The notes beneath the pieces are model-generated. The model worked only from the letters and a program-made list of their open reading frames with translations, ran no database searches and was not told where the DNA came from. This document shows positions 44,860 through 56,117 of a DNA stretch of 64,000 bases, piece by piece. This DNA comes from Plumapathes pennacea (taxonomy: Eukaryota; Cnidaria; Anthozoa; Antipatharia; Myriopathidae), in assembly GCA_964036295.1 (NCBI GenBank), contig OZ038466.1, forward strand, positions 6,070,501 to 6,134,500, written 5' to 3'. The translations under genes were made by a program, and so were the position numbers. The stretch's first letter is position 1, and every line of letters starts with the position of its first letter.

Positions 44860-45041
44860 TGTAAAAAGCTAATACTGGTAGTGAACTCAGTATTTATTCA
44901 CTGACAAGCTGTATCCCCAATCGCTCGTCCTCGCGTCCGTAGTTTTACTCGCACGTGTGTTTGTTCAAGCAAGCAACGATGTGATTGGCTTAAATTAACA
45001 ATAACACAAAACAGAACTAAACGGTAACGCAACTCGTCACA
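44860..45041 (-). repeat. 5' LTR of Gypsy copy 1
   Basis: 182 bases. It would hold the promoter; TGAATAAATACTGAG near its end on the element strand resembles a TATA or polyadenylation signal. Confidence 0.95.
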
Positions 45042-46885
45042 CACGCCTTTTCTCTTGTGTAGTTACCTTTCACTTGAATGCATGCCTCATCTCCTGCAAA
45101 GTCATTGCTTAAATTTCATGCTTATTTTAAAAAAGGACTGTAATGTAAAAGGTTGTTGTCCAGTTTGAGCTGGGCAGTTATTAATTAGTAGTGATGGGAC
45201 AAGACCTACAGTAATATTGGTGGAAATTAGGTTTCTTCTTCTGTGTGCAGTGAAAGTTTCCGTAACCAGACACCCTTGGGATCAGGAAAAGTGTCTGTAA
45301 CTGGAACTATCTGCTTACAGAAATGTGTAAAATACAAAGTTTGATACTGCACAAAGCAAAATTATGTTGCCTCCCAAATTTCCAGTGACAAAACACATTT
45401 GAATTCATCTACCTGTAAAATTCAAAGCAATACTGTATGGGTAGGCATACCATAAATTCAAAAACTTTATTGACCACTGTTGCCATGTAAACTATGTGAG
45501 CAGTTCATAGATCTGTACCTCTGGTGTTAAGGTTTATAATTTTTGCAGTTCTACTTCTTTGTTGCACTGCCAGCTGGCTTTAAGTTTTAAAGTTCAATCA
45601 TGACATTCCTTTTTATCAACCCCATTCAAATTCCTGCTTCGATTGAGAGAAGCTGACTATGTTAATTTTGCCATGTAAACTCTTTTGCATGATAAAGTGA
45701 CCCTGCAGGGCAGAGATTGAGGGTGTCTGTGTCATGCAGACAACTATTAGATGATTTATCTTCGGCTGAGTGGAGCGAAGCATAACGAAACAGATGATAA
45801 ATAGTTTCTCGAATTCCCAAACAAGAGGATGGAATGTGTGCAAATATTTAGTGCAGAAATGTGTTGAAGCTTGTGTAAATATTTGCGTTATGCATAGGCG
45901 TGCATATGCAAAGGATGCTAGTATATTAAAGATGATTAAGGTTAAGAGAGTCATTGTGGTCTACTTACTCGAAGCAGACAGGTTCAATTTAATTTTCTTG
46001 TTTGAGCGGAAAAAGTACATGTACAAAGAATAATGAATATGATTAAATGGGCTAAGCTTTGCGTCTGCTAGACCCGCACCGCAACCTTGTGTGTCAGTGT
46101 TTGGTGCGGGATATTCGAGAAATGGTGTCATGATTTTGTACCCTCACAGTGCTGGGGAGAAATTCACAAATACCGTAGTTAAGCTTATCCAGGATTACCA
46201 AATATTTTCTAACAAACTGCAAGATTTTGTTCAAAGACCAACTAAAAATTTGAAAATTTACATCAATTAACATACAGTACACATATGCTATTTTAAAGTC
46301 GTGTTATCATTTGTGTATTTCAACAATCGTATATTTTGTTGTTTGATGCCCTAGGAACTGTGATGAAGGCCAAGTAGGATTATATTGTGATCTTTTTGCT
46401 AGTTTTCAAAGCTATTTCAGAGTGCATTTGTGCAACATTGTGTCATCCGATTCCTGACATACAGTACTTGCATAATTTTGCTGGCAGTCTGACACATGGA
46501 AATGCTGTGAAGTTTTCTCGCAGTGTTTGTTGGCACACTGTATTCAAGGATGAAATGTAACCAGATTGAAGTGCTCTTGCTTTCTGAAGGCTACTAAAGT
46601 AGAAATTACCTGGCCAGGGGCCACTGCTTTTCAAATTATACAATTACAGTGTATTGTATATTATTGTCTATGGGTGGCTGAATTTGCTCGATCAGCAGAT
46701 TCGGACCTTGTATTATTTAGTGACTAGGTTTGCTTGCTCAGTACAATCGGACCTTGTATTATTTAATGACTTGATTTCTTTTTTCTGGTAAAGGTTTTAA
46801 ATTCGTCAAACGCAGTTTGAAAAGTTGTTGTGTTCAAAATTGAATCCTTACCAAAATTCACACATTTCTGAGATTTCGAAAGCAT

Positions 46886-47940
46886 GTATGTTTAATGTTT
46901 AATATCACTTCTCCAATCAAATACAAAATAAATAAAAAACTTAATATAAAGGATATAACTAATTGAAAGGAGCGATAGTAGTAGGGGGAAACTCAATTCC
47001 CATTTAAAAACTACTCTCCTAACGTAAGGTTACAATAAATTCTACAAAGAAAAGTCTAATACAAATTAAATGAGTCTAAAATTCTCAAAATCTAAAATTC
47101 TGATAAAAGCTTGGCACTAACGCCTACGATACTAAACTAATCAAAATACCTTCGACGCTAGACTAAAAGGCTGGAATTTTAAAAAACTCGTCAGAGAATG
47201 CTTGAAAGTGTTCAGACTGGGAGCATCAATATTACATTGTGTGGGAGGGAATTCCAGTCATTTACATGTATATAGCGATTAAAAAACGAATATTTAAAAT
47301 AACTGGTACGGACTGGTTTTGATCGAAGTTTAAAGTTGTGATTACTCCTGGTCCCTGTCGGTCCAATAAGATCAGGCAAGAGAGCATGAGGGATCAGGGT
47401 AATTGGTGTAATCAATGTCGCAATAGTTGAAAATAATTTTATATAGTTGAACAAGGCACAGATATTTCCTTCGCAGCTCCAACGTTATCCAGTTACGTTC
47501 TTTGAGCCGGTCTGTATAAGGCTTTTCTGAACCGCAAATAATTCTTGTCGCACGCCGCTGAACTGATTCAATCATATGAATGTGTTTAGCCAGGTAAGGG
47601 TTCCAAGCTTGGTAGGCATACTCCACAATCGGTCTAACCAGGGCGTTATAAGCAGTCTTAACAGCAGACGGGTTCTTGTGACCGAAGCTCCTCCGGATTA
47701 ATCCAAGTATCCGATTAGCCTAATAGCGCAAATTGTGCTGATTTGGTAGTCCCAGGATAAAGATGACTGTAGCCAAAGACCAAGATGTCTGTGCTTTTCA
47801 ACTATTGGTAGGGCTTGATTGTCAAGATGATACTGACGAGACGCTTGTTCCTTCTTTTTCGAAATGTGGAGAACTCTGCATTTTTCTTTCTTAAGTGTAA
47901 CCAACCAGTCTTCGCACCATTCATGGACACTGGATAAGTC
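46886..47940 (-). mobile_element. Decayed CR1/L2-like non-LTR retrotransposon (unit 1)
   Basis: Three minus-strand frames together give the end of a reverse transcriptase. K-C-R-V-L-H-I-S-K-K-K and H-R-H-L-G-L-W-L-Q-S lie at 47904–47698. A-Y-Q-A-W-N-P-Y-L and I-E-S-V-Q-R-R-A-T-R-I-I lie at 47626–47372. N-D-W-N-S-L-P lies at 47454–47212. Frame shifts separate them. The 3' end is marked by an ATTAAACATTAAACAT repeat at 46886–46902, typical for this group. The catalytic part is missing. The unit 2 copy lacks about 170 bases in the middle. Confidence 0.75.
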
Positions 47941-48453
47941 AACAAGCGACTTTCGCTTTCACAGTTCTAAATTTGTTACAGTACACTTGAAGAAGCGTAT
48001 TAAATTGATAAAGGAAAAAAAAACACACGTATGTGGCTAGGATAAAGCGTTGACTGGAGAAATCGCGGGTTTTCTTGAAATTCATAAAAATTTTTGGTGT
48101 CCAAGATCGACTTTGCTGACTGTGCAAAACTGATCGAGTCACGATTCTAGTTGCGCTTTTCTTGGCTTTCAGGCCTCGGGAGTATTCTGTAGTTGCGTGT
48201 AAATGTTGTCTCAGCGAATTTTGGAGTTCAGCTAGTGTCTACGAAAACTACAGATTATGCACGTTGTCTGAACTAAACCGAGACTGCCGTGCGACGAAGA
48301 TTTTTTTAGCGGCCGACTGGTGACGTCGTTACACAACCGTGGTTCGCAAAAAAAAAGAAATTTAATACTCTCCGAGCGGAAAATAAACTAGAACCCCACT
48401 TTCCGAAAACCCACTACAGAGCGAGGGGATATCTGCGACTATCGTATTTCTAG
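47941..48453. mobile_element. Unit-end segment with Helitron-like 3' terminus (junction 1/2)
   Basis: The segment ends GAGCGAGGGGATATCTGCGA followed by CTATCGTATTTCTAG, and the next unit starts at the following T. The last 38 bases nearly match the end of the 62228–63437 insertion in unit 3, whereas the rest does not. The junction at 60756/60757 has the same sequence. CTAG at a 3' end followed by T is a Helitron hallmark. The 5' end of this putative element was not found. Confidence 0.45.
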
Positions 48454-48788
48454 TAATGATATTGCAGCGCCTTTTCTGGCGTTCACTGCTCTCCTGCAGG
48501 ACTCTTTGATATCCTGGGTCAATAATCTCAGATTTTTATTTATGTTCTTTTCAGGATATCTTTACAGAGCTCTGGTTAATAGCCTCTTCCACGAGCTTGG
48601 GCACAACCTCTTTGACCAGTTTTTCCATCACCTCCAAGACTAGCGCAGTGTAACAAGCGGAAGATAATGGAAACGTTTTGTGTGAATCATCCTTTAGGCT
48701 TCATAATTCAGTAGTAGAGTGTTGGAAGACCTGTATGGGTTTTGAATCCCGTTAAGTTCTAAAATAATAGCAGGATACTTGTTAGTCC

Positions 48789-49030
48789 GGGCCCGGTTTT
48801 TCAAAGCACGATTAGGCTAATCCTGGATTAGGTCTAAACTTTCATGTCATTTATATGCCTGAAAATGTGAAGGTTTCGTCCACAACAACTTCCTTCATGC
48901 GTTTTTAAGCTGGAACAAGCTTTTTAATCCATCTTCGAACAAAACTTTGCAGTTTATTGGCAGAGGGATCGAGAGAAAGAATTTCGTTAATCCTGGATTA
49001 GCTTAATCGACTTTCGAACAACCGGGTCCC
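48789..49030. mobile_element. MITE with CCCGGTT inverted ends (unit 2)
   Basis: Counterpart of 36204–36445, same length and ends. Confidence 0.8.
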
Positions 49031-50143
49031 GATGTCTAGTATAAGCCACTTTCACAATCGTGCGCAGCAGCAAATAGTACTTTCGTTCTGCCCTTAAAAC
49101 TCTGTCAAGTTAATGTCTCTGCTGAGCTTGGTTTTCGTTGTAAACAATGGCATTAGGACCAAAGAAGCAGCTCTCCATTCTGACCGCCACATTTTATCAT
49201 CAGGTGGCCAGGCAAATCACTTAACCTCACGAATTGCGCATGACTGTGAAAGTGGCTTACACCATTCATCGCGGACGGTATTTATTTTACAATTCTAGCC
49301 CCTGTCAGAACTTTTGGTCTGCATCGGCGTAGAAATAGAACGCATGCAGTGAACATGTATTAAGCGGACCCTATATTAAACGGACACCAGCTTGGGTTCT
49401 GAAATTTTCTTCACTGACACCTCTATTAAGCGGGCGCAGACACCAAAATTAAGCCGTTTTGTTACCTGAACCTGTTTTAAGCGGACACTTTTTAGGGTGT
49501 ATTTTTATTAGATTATGAGACCACTGTATATTTGTAAAAGCGTCTTTTTCGGTTGCGACCGCCTGTTGCGAAAGATTGGCGTTAAACAATCAAAGTGCAC
49601 CTCTCTCGTGTCTTTAGCTATTATGGCGTAATTTATCAGAGCCTGTATTTATAAGCGGACACTAACCAGGATCCCGAGGGTGTCCGCGTAATACTGACAG
49701 GTTTTAATGATTGATGTGTATAAGTTTAAGCTGACATTACGAGCGTTAACCCTTCGTCGAGGCAAATCATTTATACTATCCTGACTCTTCTAACTGAAAG
49801 ATGTTTAAACCTCTTACCTGTGCGTAAAGTAATGTGCGGGTGGTGCAGGCCTATGATATTTTATATAAAATAAACGTTGATACCAGACACAAAGTATATG
49901 TGTCAGTAGGAATTAAAGAATCATGCTTCTCTAAAAACCTTTCACTACTCGTCTTCAACTCTGCTGTTTTAGCAATGTGTATTTGTTTTAACAATGTGTA
50001 TTTTGTGCAACCTTTTTTCAGGGCATACCTTTGGAATAGCCAGCGTGTGATGATGTCTTACAAGTTATTTCACATGTGATCACCACGAAAAGATACAAAC
50101 ATGTAAATCACCAGACACATGTCTTCAAGAGGGCTAATAGGAG

Positions 50144-50365
50144 CTATTCCCACCTTAAGATCTCTGGTACAGTGTTCCACCTTGGAGCTACCAACAACGG
50201 AAATAAATGGCAGTTCGTAAACGAGGTTAAGGTCGGGACACGCGGCGTAGCATTGCGCGCAATCTTACCTGCAGTAGGGTGAATACACGGTGCAATGTTG
50301 CGCGCAGTAAATTCAAACGTGGACACATGGACATTAACTGGGACTCTGCTTAATGCATCAGCCAC
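50144..50365 (-). other. Conserved 73-codon open frame (unit 2 copy)
   Basis: Reads A-D-A-L-S-R-V-P-V-N-V-H at its start, where unit 1 has A-D-D-F-S-R, and keeps the donor, the stop-free 81-base interval and the A-P-R-W-N-T end. It starts at GTG. Confidence 0.35.
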
Positions 50366-51620
50366 AACACTAACTACTACTGACGACTTACATTGGAAAG
50401 CTGGTACACAAACTTAGAACGGTTAACCTCTCAACAGATCGCCAGCAATCATCTTCACCTTTCAAACTGATAGACGACGGCCGAACAAGAGTCAAACAAC
50501 CAATAAACGGAACACAACCAAGCCGACTTGACCAATCATAAGACGACAAAACGAACGAATCACATCAATGACCAAAGACAAATCCCACTATTTAAGGGCA
50601 CCTCTTTACTTGACTCTGAAGATGACTTCCGATAAAGGAGTCGAAACGTCAGTCAACAACAACAGTTCCTGGAGACTACTCTAGCCCGGACGATCACAAC
50701 CCAACCCTTTCACTCCCAAATTCAAAATGCAGATTCTCCCAACTTTGTAAGAAGAAACTTTGAGTGATATAGCGAGAATTTATATTTTAATCAGTTTTCA
50801 TCTGAGCAAGGTATCAAAAGCCAAGTTTTCCTTTCTGTATGATATATTTCTGGTGAGAAACTGAAGGAGAAAACTGAAGTTGGTCACTTTTGGAGTGAAA
50901 GGGTTAAAGCCCTTTCTTTGTTGCATGTAAAAAGGGGAACAAACCTTGCTTTTTGCTACATTCAGAGCGGTTAACATCAGGCCTGTTTTCCAATCTCTCC
51001 TATATTGCCTTTCCTTTCCAGAAAACAGACCTGTCGTTTGTTTAGGATCAAATCAACTGTGGCTTGAGACAGCTTCTTAGCCTTTCACTCCCTGAGTAAC
51101 TACAGTCCAATTCTACCAAGGTCTGTCCCTGAACAGAGCGACTGAAAAGCTTGAGATCACCCTAGCTAAGGGTGCGTTCTATTGAATGTATTCCGGAACA
51201 GGAATAGCTAAAATGATCCAAAGTTTTGCTTGTTATAGGGAAATTTTTTTCGGGATTGTTTTCAAAATCTTCACGCTGTCATTTCGAACAGTTCCTGATA
51301 CATCTCGACATAATTCAGCTCCAAAGCAAAATAGTTTATCAATTAGTATCGCTATTCCGGAATAGACGGCCCGATCGAGCGCGCCTAAATAAAGTTGACT
51401 GCTGTAAAGTTTGCATCTGATCTCCGTTGTAGCAAGAGAAGCCTTTCCTCTGCTCTTGCGTTTACTTTCTCTGTAGTTTAGTGGCAAGGAGAGGAAAAGG
51501 AATTTTATTGTCGGAAAACAGCCTTCAATCACAGGTAGCCCAAGCGGTGGGGTCTAGGGCGAGTGTTTGCTGTTGTAAGAGTTAGAGCGGGAATGTTTAT
51601 GACGCGAATAATGCTTCAAC

Positions 51621-51625
51621 AGTAC
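51621..51625. repeat. Target duplication AGTAC (left) of Gypsy copy 2
   Basis: AGTAC precedes the 5' LTR and recurs at 56118–56122 after the 3' LTR. Confidence 0.95.
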
Positions 51626-51807
51626 TGTGACGAGTTGCGTTACTGTTTAGTTCTGTTTTGTGTTATTGTTAATTTAAGCCAATCACATCGTTGCTTGCTT
51701 GAACAAACACACGTGCGAGTAAAACTACGGACGCGAGGACGAGCGATTGGGGATACAGCTTGTCAGTGAATAAATACTGAGTTTACTACCAGTATTAGCT
51801 TTTTACA
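51626..51807 (+). repeat. 5' LTR of Gypsy copy 2
   Basis: 182 bases, TG…CA, no difference seen from 55936–56117. Confidence 0.95.
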
Positions 51808-51822
51808 TGGTGGCAGCGGTGT
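51808..51822 (+). promoter_or_regulatory. Primer-binding site of Gypsy copy 2
   Basis: TGGTGGCAGCGGTGT directly follows the LTR. TGG is the expected complement of a tRNA CCA end; which tRNA primes was not determined. The same sequence is at 44845–44859 (minus) in copy 1. Confidence 0.75.
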
Positions 51823-51854
51823 AAGAACCACCGCCCGAGACGATTTAAGGACAC

Positions 51855-54800
51855 ATGGCATCGCCTTTTGCTCTGCCGCCGCCAGCTCCATTAGAAATTC
51901 ACGATGGAAACGCTTCAGAGAAGTGGAAAAAATTCCTTCTCGCCTGGCAAAACTATTCGCTCGCTACGGAACTGAACAAGAAGTCGGAACCGGTTCAGGT
52001 GGCAACGTTGCTTACGGTAATTGGCGAAGAGGCCAGAGACGTCTATTCCACGTTCAGCGACTGGGCTGAAGAAGACGACGCGAATAAAATAAAGAAAGTC
52101 TTGGAGAAGTTCGGGGAATACTGCGAGCCACGAAGGAACGTGCCGTTTGAGCGCTACCGTTTCAATCGCCGAACACAACAACCCGGTGAATCCTATGACC
52201 AGTATAAGACAGCTCTGAGAAAGCTGGCTGAGGGCTGTGATTTCAACACTATCACGCCGGAGGAAATTCTCAGAGATCGACTGATATTTGGGATAAGCGA
52301 TACAAAAGTTAGAGAGAGACTGCTGCGTGAAGCCAAATTAACTCTCGCTAAAACCGATGAGATTTGCCGCGCAGCCGAAAGCATGATGGCACAGATGAAA
52401 GTAGTCGGAGACAACACCGGGTCGGAAGTAAATAAAGTAGCGGATCAGGAGCATTCTTCGGGACAACGAAGGAACAGGAAGAACTTCCGTCGCAGACCGC
52501 CACAGCAAGGGCAAGGTCAAGGCAAAGAATGCGATAATTGTGGCTACCGACACGCTCCGAACCGAGAGTCCTGCCCAGCTCAAGGAAAGAACTGTTTAAA
52601 ATGTGGGATCAAGAACCATTTCGCGTCCAAATGCAGACAAGCAATAAATGCAACTGAAGAAACGGCGGAGGCAGAAGAAATGCGCATGCATCAGCCTGAA
52701 ATGTACCAGACGGAGGAAATCTCAGCTGTCAAGCTTGACGACTCGCAGCTGGTAACGCTGAAACTCGCGTCTGGCAGCTTTATACGATTCCAACCAGACA
52801 CCGGAGCCCAGTGTAACGTCGTACCGTTACACATATACAAGCAAGCAACGGGAGACAGCGAACTTGAGAAAGTCCAGCCCCTCCAGACATCTCTCGTTGC
52901 CTATGGGGGAGCAAAGATAAAAGTCATCGGTAAAGTATGCATTCGTGTTTGGAGGAACGACACGTCTTGTCTGTTAGATTGTAGACTCATTGACAGTGAA
53001 GAGATACGCCCAATACTTGGACGTAAGGCATGTGTAGGCATGAACATTATTCAGTACAAGGATAATGACCTACTGAATAAACCGGAAACAGGCCAAGCCC
53101 CTGTGTATGCAGTAGAAAGTCCGGGCACCGCGATCACTAAAGAAGAGCTGATGGCGAGTTTTCCGAAGGTTTTCGGCGACGGAATTGGGCGGTTAGACGG
53201 CGAATACAAGATAAGACTCGACCAGACCATTCAACCAGTACAGCACGCACCCCGTCGCATCGCAGTGGCGCTGCGACCAAAGCTAAAGGAAGCACTAGAC
53301 GACTTAGTAGTTCAAGAAGTCATAGCACCTGTGACCACGCCCACAGAATGGATTAGTTCCATTGTCGCTGTACCGAAGAAAACTGGAAAGTTGCGCATAT
53401 GCCTCGATCCGAAAGATCTCAACCGTGCAATACAACGAGAGAACTATCAACTTCCCACGATTGAAGACATCGCTACACGCTTACACGGAGCAAAGGTCTT
53501 TACCATACTGGATGTGAGAAATGGTTTCTGGCATGTGAGTCTAGACGAGGAATCAACCTACCTCACGACATTCCAGACACCTTTTGGCCGATACCGCTGG
53601 AAACGCATGCCGTTCGGAATATCCTCAGCCCCAGAGGTTTTCCAAAGAAGGATGCACGAATTCATCGAAGGCCTCATGGGCATTGAGGTTATAGCCGATG
53701 ACTTCATCACAGTGGGTTATGGCAGCACGCTTGAAGAAGCAACACGTGATCACGACAAGAACCTCTTAGCGTTCCTGAAGCGGTGCGAAGAACGGAACGT
53801 TCGACTTAATGCCGAGAAATTGAAACTGAGACAGTCAGAGGTACCCTTCATCGGACACGTGGCAACAGACAGGGGACTTCGAGTGGACCCCACCAAAGTC
53901 CGAGCCATTGTCGAGATGCCAGATCCTACGGACAAGACAGGAGTACAACGACTTCTGGGTTTAGCGCAGTACCTCGCGAAGTTCCTCCCCAGCCTATCGG
54001 ACATCACCAAGCCGCTAAGGGACTTAACGCAGAAGGACGTCCTTTGGGTTTGGGGCGAAGCTCAACAAACTGCATTGGACAGGCTGAAACAGGCCGTCAC
54101 TCACACTCCGGTCCTGCGGTACTACAACGTAAACGACGAGGTTACTGTGCAGTGCGACGCCTCGCAGTCAGGACTAGGTGCCGCCCTACTGCAAAACGGG
54201 CAGCCAATAGCCTATGCGTCACGAGCCCTGACGTCGGCCGAAACACGTTACGCACAAATCGAGAAAGAGCTGCTCGCAATAGTCTTTGCCTGTGAACGTT
54301 TTGACGCGTACGTTTACGGCCGCAACAGGGTCAACGTGGAGACGGACCACAAGCCTCTGGAGCCAATCTTCTTGAAGCCACTTGATTCTGCCCCTAAGCG
54401 TCTGCAGAGGATGCTCCTGCGGTTGCAGAAATACAGCCTACTTGTCAAATATAAGAAAGGAAAGGAAATGAACCTAGCAGATACGCTTAGTCGAGCCTAT
54501 CTTCCCGAAGTCAACGCATGCGACTTTACGAGAGAGCTGGAAGAAATCGATCATCGCTCTTGGCTACCCGTGACTGAGGAGCGATGGCAGCAGCTAAAGA
54601 ATGCAGCAGCAGATGACCCAGTACAGCAGAGGCTTCGTCAGACCATCGTACGAGGATGGCCACAAAGCAAGGCAGAGGTCCCAGAATGTGTGCGGCCCTA
54701 CTTTGATATACGCGACGAGCTAACAGTCCAAGACGAGTTGATCTTCAAGGGACAGTTGCTGGTAGTTCCTACTGTGATGCGGAAAGAGCTCATGGCGAAG

Positions 54801-55880
54801 ACCCACGCAACGCACATTGGTATAGAGGCCTGCATCCGTAGAGCAAGAGACTCTCTCTACTGGCCGCGAATGACAACAGAGCTTAAAGAATACATCTCCA
54901 AGTGTGATGTCTGCCAAACTCACCGCAGTGGACAAGGAAAAGAACCAATTTTGCAGCATGAGTTTGTCGCGCGGCCCTGGGCGAAAGTCGCTGCGGACCT
55001 CTGTGAGCTGGACAACAGAACCCTGTTAGTCATCAGCGACTACTACAGCAGTTTCATCGAAGTAGTCCGGGTAAATACAACCACCTCCCGTTCTATCATA
55101 AAGGAACTTAAACAGGTCTTTGCGCGTTTCGGAGTTCCAGATACCTTAGTGACAGATAACGGGCCACAGTTCTCCTCAGCGGAGTTTGCCGTGTTTGCGA
55201 AGACATGGATGTTTGAGCACAAGACATCGTCGCCGACGTATCCACAGTCCAACGGAAAGTCAGAAAATGCAGTCCAGACCATAAAGAGGCTCTTTGCCAA
55301 ATGTAAGACATCAGGTGAATCAGAATTCCAGGCCCTGTTAGATTGGCGAAACACGCCCACTGAGGGGATCGGCACCAGCCCTGCACAGCGCTTAATGGGT
55401 CGGCGTTGTAAGACACTTCTTCCTGTCGCTGGGTCGCTACTACAGCCTAGGTACTCTACAGAAGTTGAAACCCAAAAACTGATTGGTGTCAAGAGGCGCC
55501 AACAGTTCTACTACAATCAGCGCAGCAAACCCCTTAAGCCCATTGACAGGGGTGACACAGTGCGAATGAGGTTACCTGGGCAGAGCACTTGGAGTGCGGG
55601 CACCTGCACAGATGTAGTTGGTCCTCGGAGCTACGAAGTGAAGGTCGGAGAGGGAATCTACCGGCGTAATAGGAGGCACCTCATCAGCACCGGTGGGTCA
55701 GCGCCAGCCACACTACCAGGAGAAGCTTACGATGAAGAACCACGCACGGACGAAGAAACGGAAGCGACGGTTACTCCTCAGGATCCTGAGCAGCTACCAC
55801 CCCGAGAAACATTGCGTAGATCACAGCGCAACAGAAAGCCACCAGCATGGCAGAATGATTTTGTCATGTCGCAACAATAG
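51855..55880 (+). CDS. gag-pol: Gag-pol polyprotein of Gypsy copy 2
   Basis: Intact 1341-residue frame with the same domains as copy 1: gag, two zinc knuckles, D-T-G-A protease, reverse transcriptase with I-A-D-D-F, RNase H, H2C2 integrase with D-D-E, and a G-P-R-S-Y C-terminal module. The only replacements seen against copy 1 are Ala for Thr at 11 and Asn for His at 873 (end of RNase H), neither at a catalytic position. The start ATG follows 47 bases of leader after the LTR. Intact frames with identical LTRs indicate very recent activity. Confidence 0.96.
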   Translation: MASPFALPPPAPLEIHDGNASEKWKKFLLAWQNYSLATELNKKSEPVQVATLLTVIGEEARDVYSTFSDWAEEDDANKIKKVLEKFGEYCEPRRNVPFERYRFNRRTQQPGESYDQYKTALRKLAEGCDFNTITPEEILRDRLIFGISDTKVRERLLREAKLTLAKTDEICRAAESMMAQMKVVGDNTGSEVNKVADQEHSSGQRRNRKNFRRRPPQQGQGQGKECDNCGYRHAPNRESCPAQGKNCLKCGIKNHFASKCRQAINATEETAEAEEMRMHQPEMYQTEEISAVKLDDSQLVTLKLASGSFIRFQPDTGAQCNVVPLHIYKQATGDSELEKVQPLQTSLVAYGGAKIKVIGKVCIRVWRNDTSCLLDCRLIDSEEIRPILGRKACVGMNIIQYKDNDLLNKPETGQAPVYAVESPGTAITKEELMASFPKVFGDGIGRLDGEYKIRLDQTIQPVQHAPRRIAVALRPKLKEALDDLVVQEVIAPVTTPTEWISSIVAVPKKTGKLRICLDPKDLNRAIQRENYQLPTIEDIATRLHGAKVFTILDVRNGFWHVSLDEESTYLTTFQTPFGRYRWKRMPFGISSAPEVFQRRMHEFIEGLMGIEVIADDFITVGYGSTLEEATRDHDKNLLAFLKRCEERNVRLNAEKLKLRQSEVPFIGHVATDRGLRVDPTKVRAIVEMPDPTDKTGVQRLLGLAQYLAKFLPSLSDITKPLRDLTQKDVLWVWGEAQQTALDRLKQAVTHTPVLRYYNVNDEVTVQCDASQSGLGAALLQNGQPIAYASRALTSAETRYAQIEKELLAIVFACERFDAYVYGRNRVNVETDHKPLEPIFLKPLDSAPKRLQRMLLRLQKYSLLVKYKKGKEMNLADTLSRAYLPEVNACDFTRELEEIDHRSWLPVTEERWQQLKNAAADDPVQQRLRQTIVRGWPQSKAEVPECVRPYFDIRDELTVQDELIFKGQLLVVPTVMRKELMAKTHATHIGIEACIRRARDSLYWPRMTTELKEYISKCDVCQTHRSGQGKEPILQHEFVARPWAKVAADLCELDNRTLLVISDYYSSFIEVVRVNTTTSRSIIKELKQVFARFGVPDTLVTDNGPQFSSAEFAVFAKTWMFEHKTSSPTYPQSNGKSENAVQTIKRLFAKCKTSGESEFQALLDWRNTPTEGIGTSPAQRLMGRRCKTLLPVAGSLLQPRYSTEVETQKLIGVKRRQQFYYNQRSKPLKPIDRGDTVRMRLPGQSTWSAGTCTDVVGPRSYEVKVGEGIYRRNRRHLISTGGSAPATLPGEAYDEEPRTDEETEATVTPQDPEQLPPRETLRRSQRNRKPPAWQNDFVMSQQ

Positions 55881-55921
55881 TTAGTCACACCTGAGATCGA
55901 ACCGAACATTTCCAGCATAGT

Positions 55922-55935
55922 GAGAAAAGGGGAGA
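55922..55935 (+). promoter_or_regulatory. Polypurine tract of Gypsy copy 2
   Basis: GAGAAAAGGGGAGA immediately before the 3' LTR, the primer for plus-strand synthesis in this class. Confidence 0.85.
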
Positions 55936-56117
55936 TGTGACGAGTTGCGTTACTGTTTAGTTCTGTTTTGTGTTATTGTTAATTTAAGCCAATCACATCG
56001 TTGCTTGCTTGAACAAACACACGTGCGAGTAAAACTACGGACGCGAGGACGAGCGATTGGGGATACAGCTTGTCAGTGAATAAATACTGAGTTTACTACC
56101 AGTATTAGCTTTTTACA
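55936..56117 (+). repeat. 3' LTR of Gypsy copy 2
   Basis: 182 bases, followed directly by the AGTAC target duplication. Confidence 0.95.

Larger units (their letters stand above)
40550..45041 (-). mobile_element. Full-length Ty3/Gypsy retrotransposon, copy 1
   Basis: A 4492-bp element on the minus strand with two 182-bp LTRs (TG…CA, 40550–40731 and 44860–45041) that differ at a single base (40713 against 45023). The primer-binding site TGGTGGCAGCGGTG follows the 5' LTR (44859 downwards) and a purine tract GAGAAAAGGGGAGA precedes the 3' LTR. Perfect 5-bp target duplications flank it. The equivalent place in unit 2 (about 57111–57125) is empty. All parts needed for transposition appear present, so it is a very recent insertion. 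Confidence 0.96.
35870..48453 (+). repeat. Tandem unit 1 (12584 bp)
   Basis: Begins TAATGTTAATGCAGCGCCTT and aligns collinearly with 48454–60756 and with 60757 onwards. Without its Gypsy copy it is about 8.1 kb. Unit-specific differences are the Gypsy element at 40550–45041, a 493-bp insertion at 39940–40432, and an extra segment of about 0.38 kb near 45740–46125. It ends in TTTCTAG. No conventional protein gene is apparent apart from mobile-element ORFs. Confidence 0.9.
51626..56117 (+). mobile_element. Full-length Ty3/Gypsy retrotransposon, copy 2
   Basis: 4492 bp, exactly the length of copy 1, on the plus strand. Its two 182-bp LTRs (51626–51807, 55936–56117) are identical by eye. The primer-binding site starts at 51808 and the purine tract ends at 55935. 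The equivalent site in unit 1 (about 39041–39050) is empty. One fixed LTR difference from copy 1 (GTTTACTACC against GTTCACTACC) shows that the two are separate insertions rather than one duplicated with the unit. Confidence 0.96.

Noticed and set aside
45743..46120. Extra segment of unit 1 as a gene (87- and 112-codon frames)
   Set aside because: It is a unit-specific insertion or a unit 2 deletion without start, splice or domain evidence.
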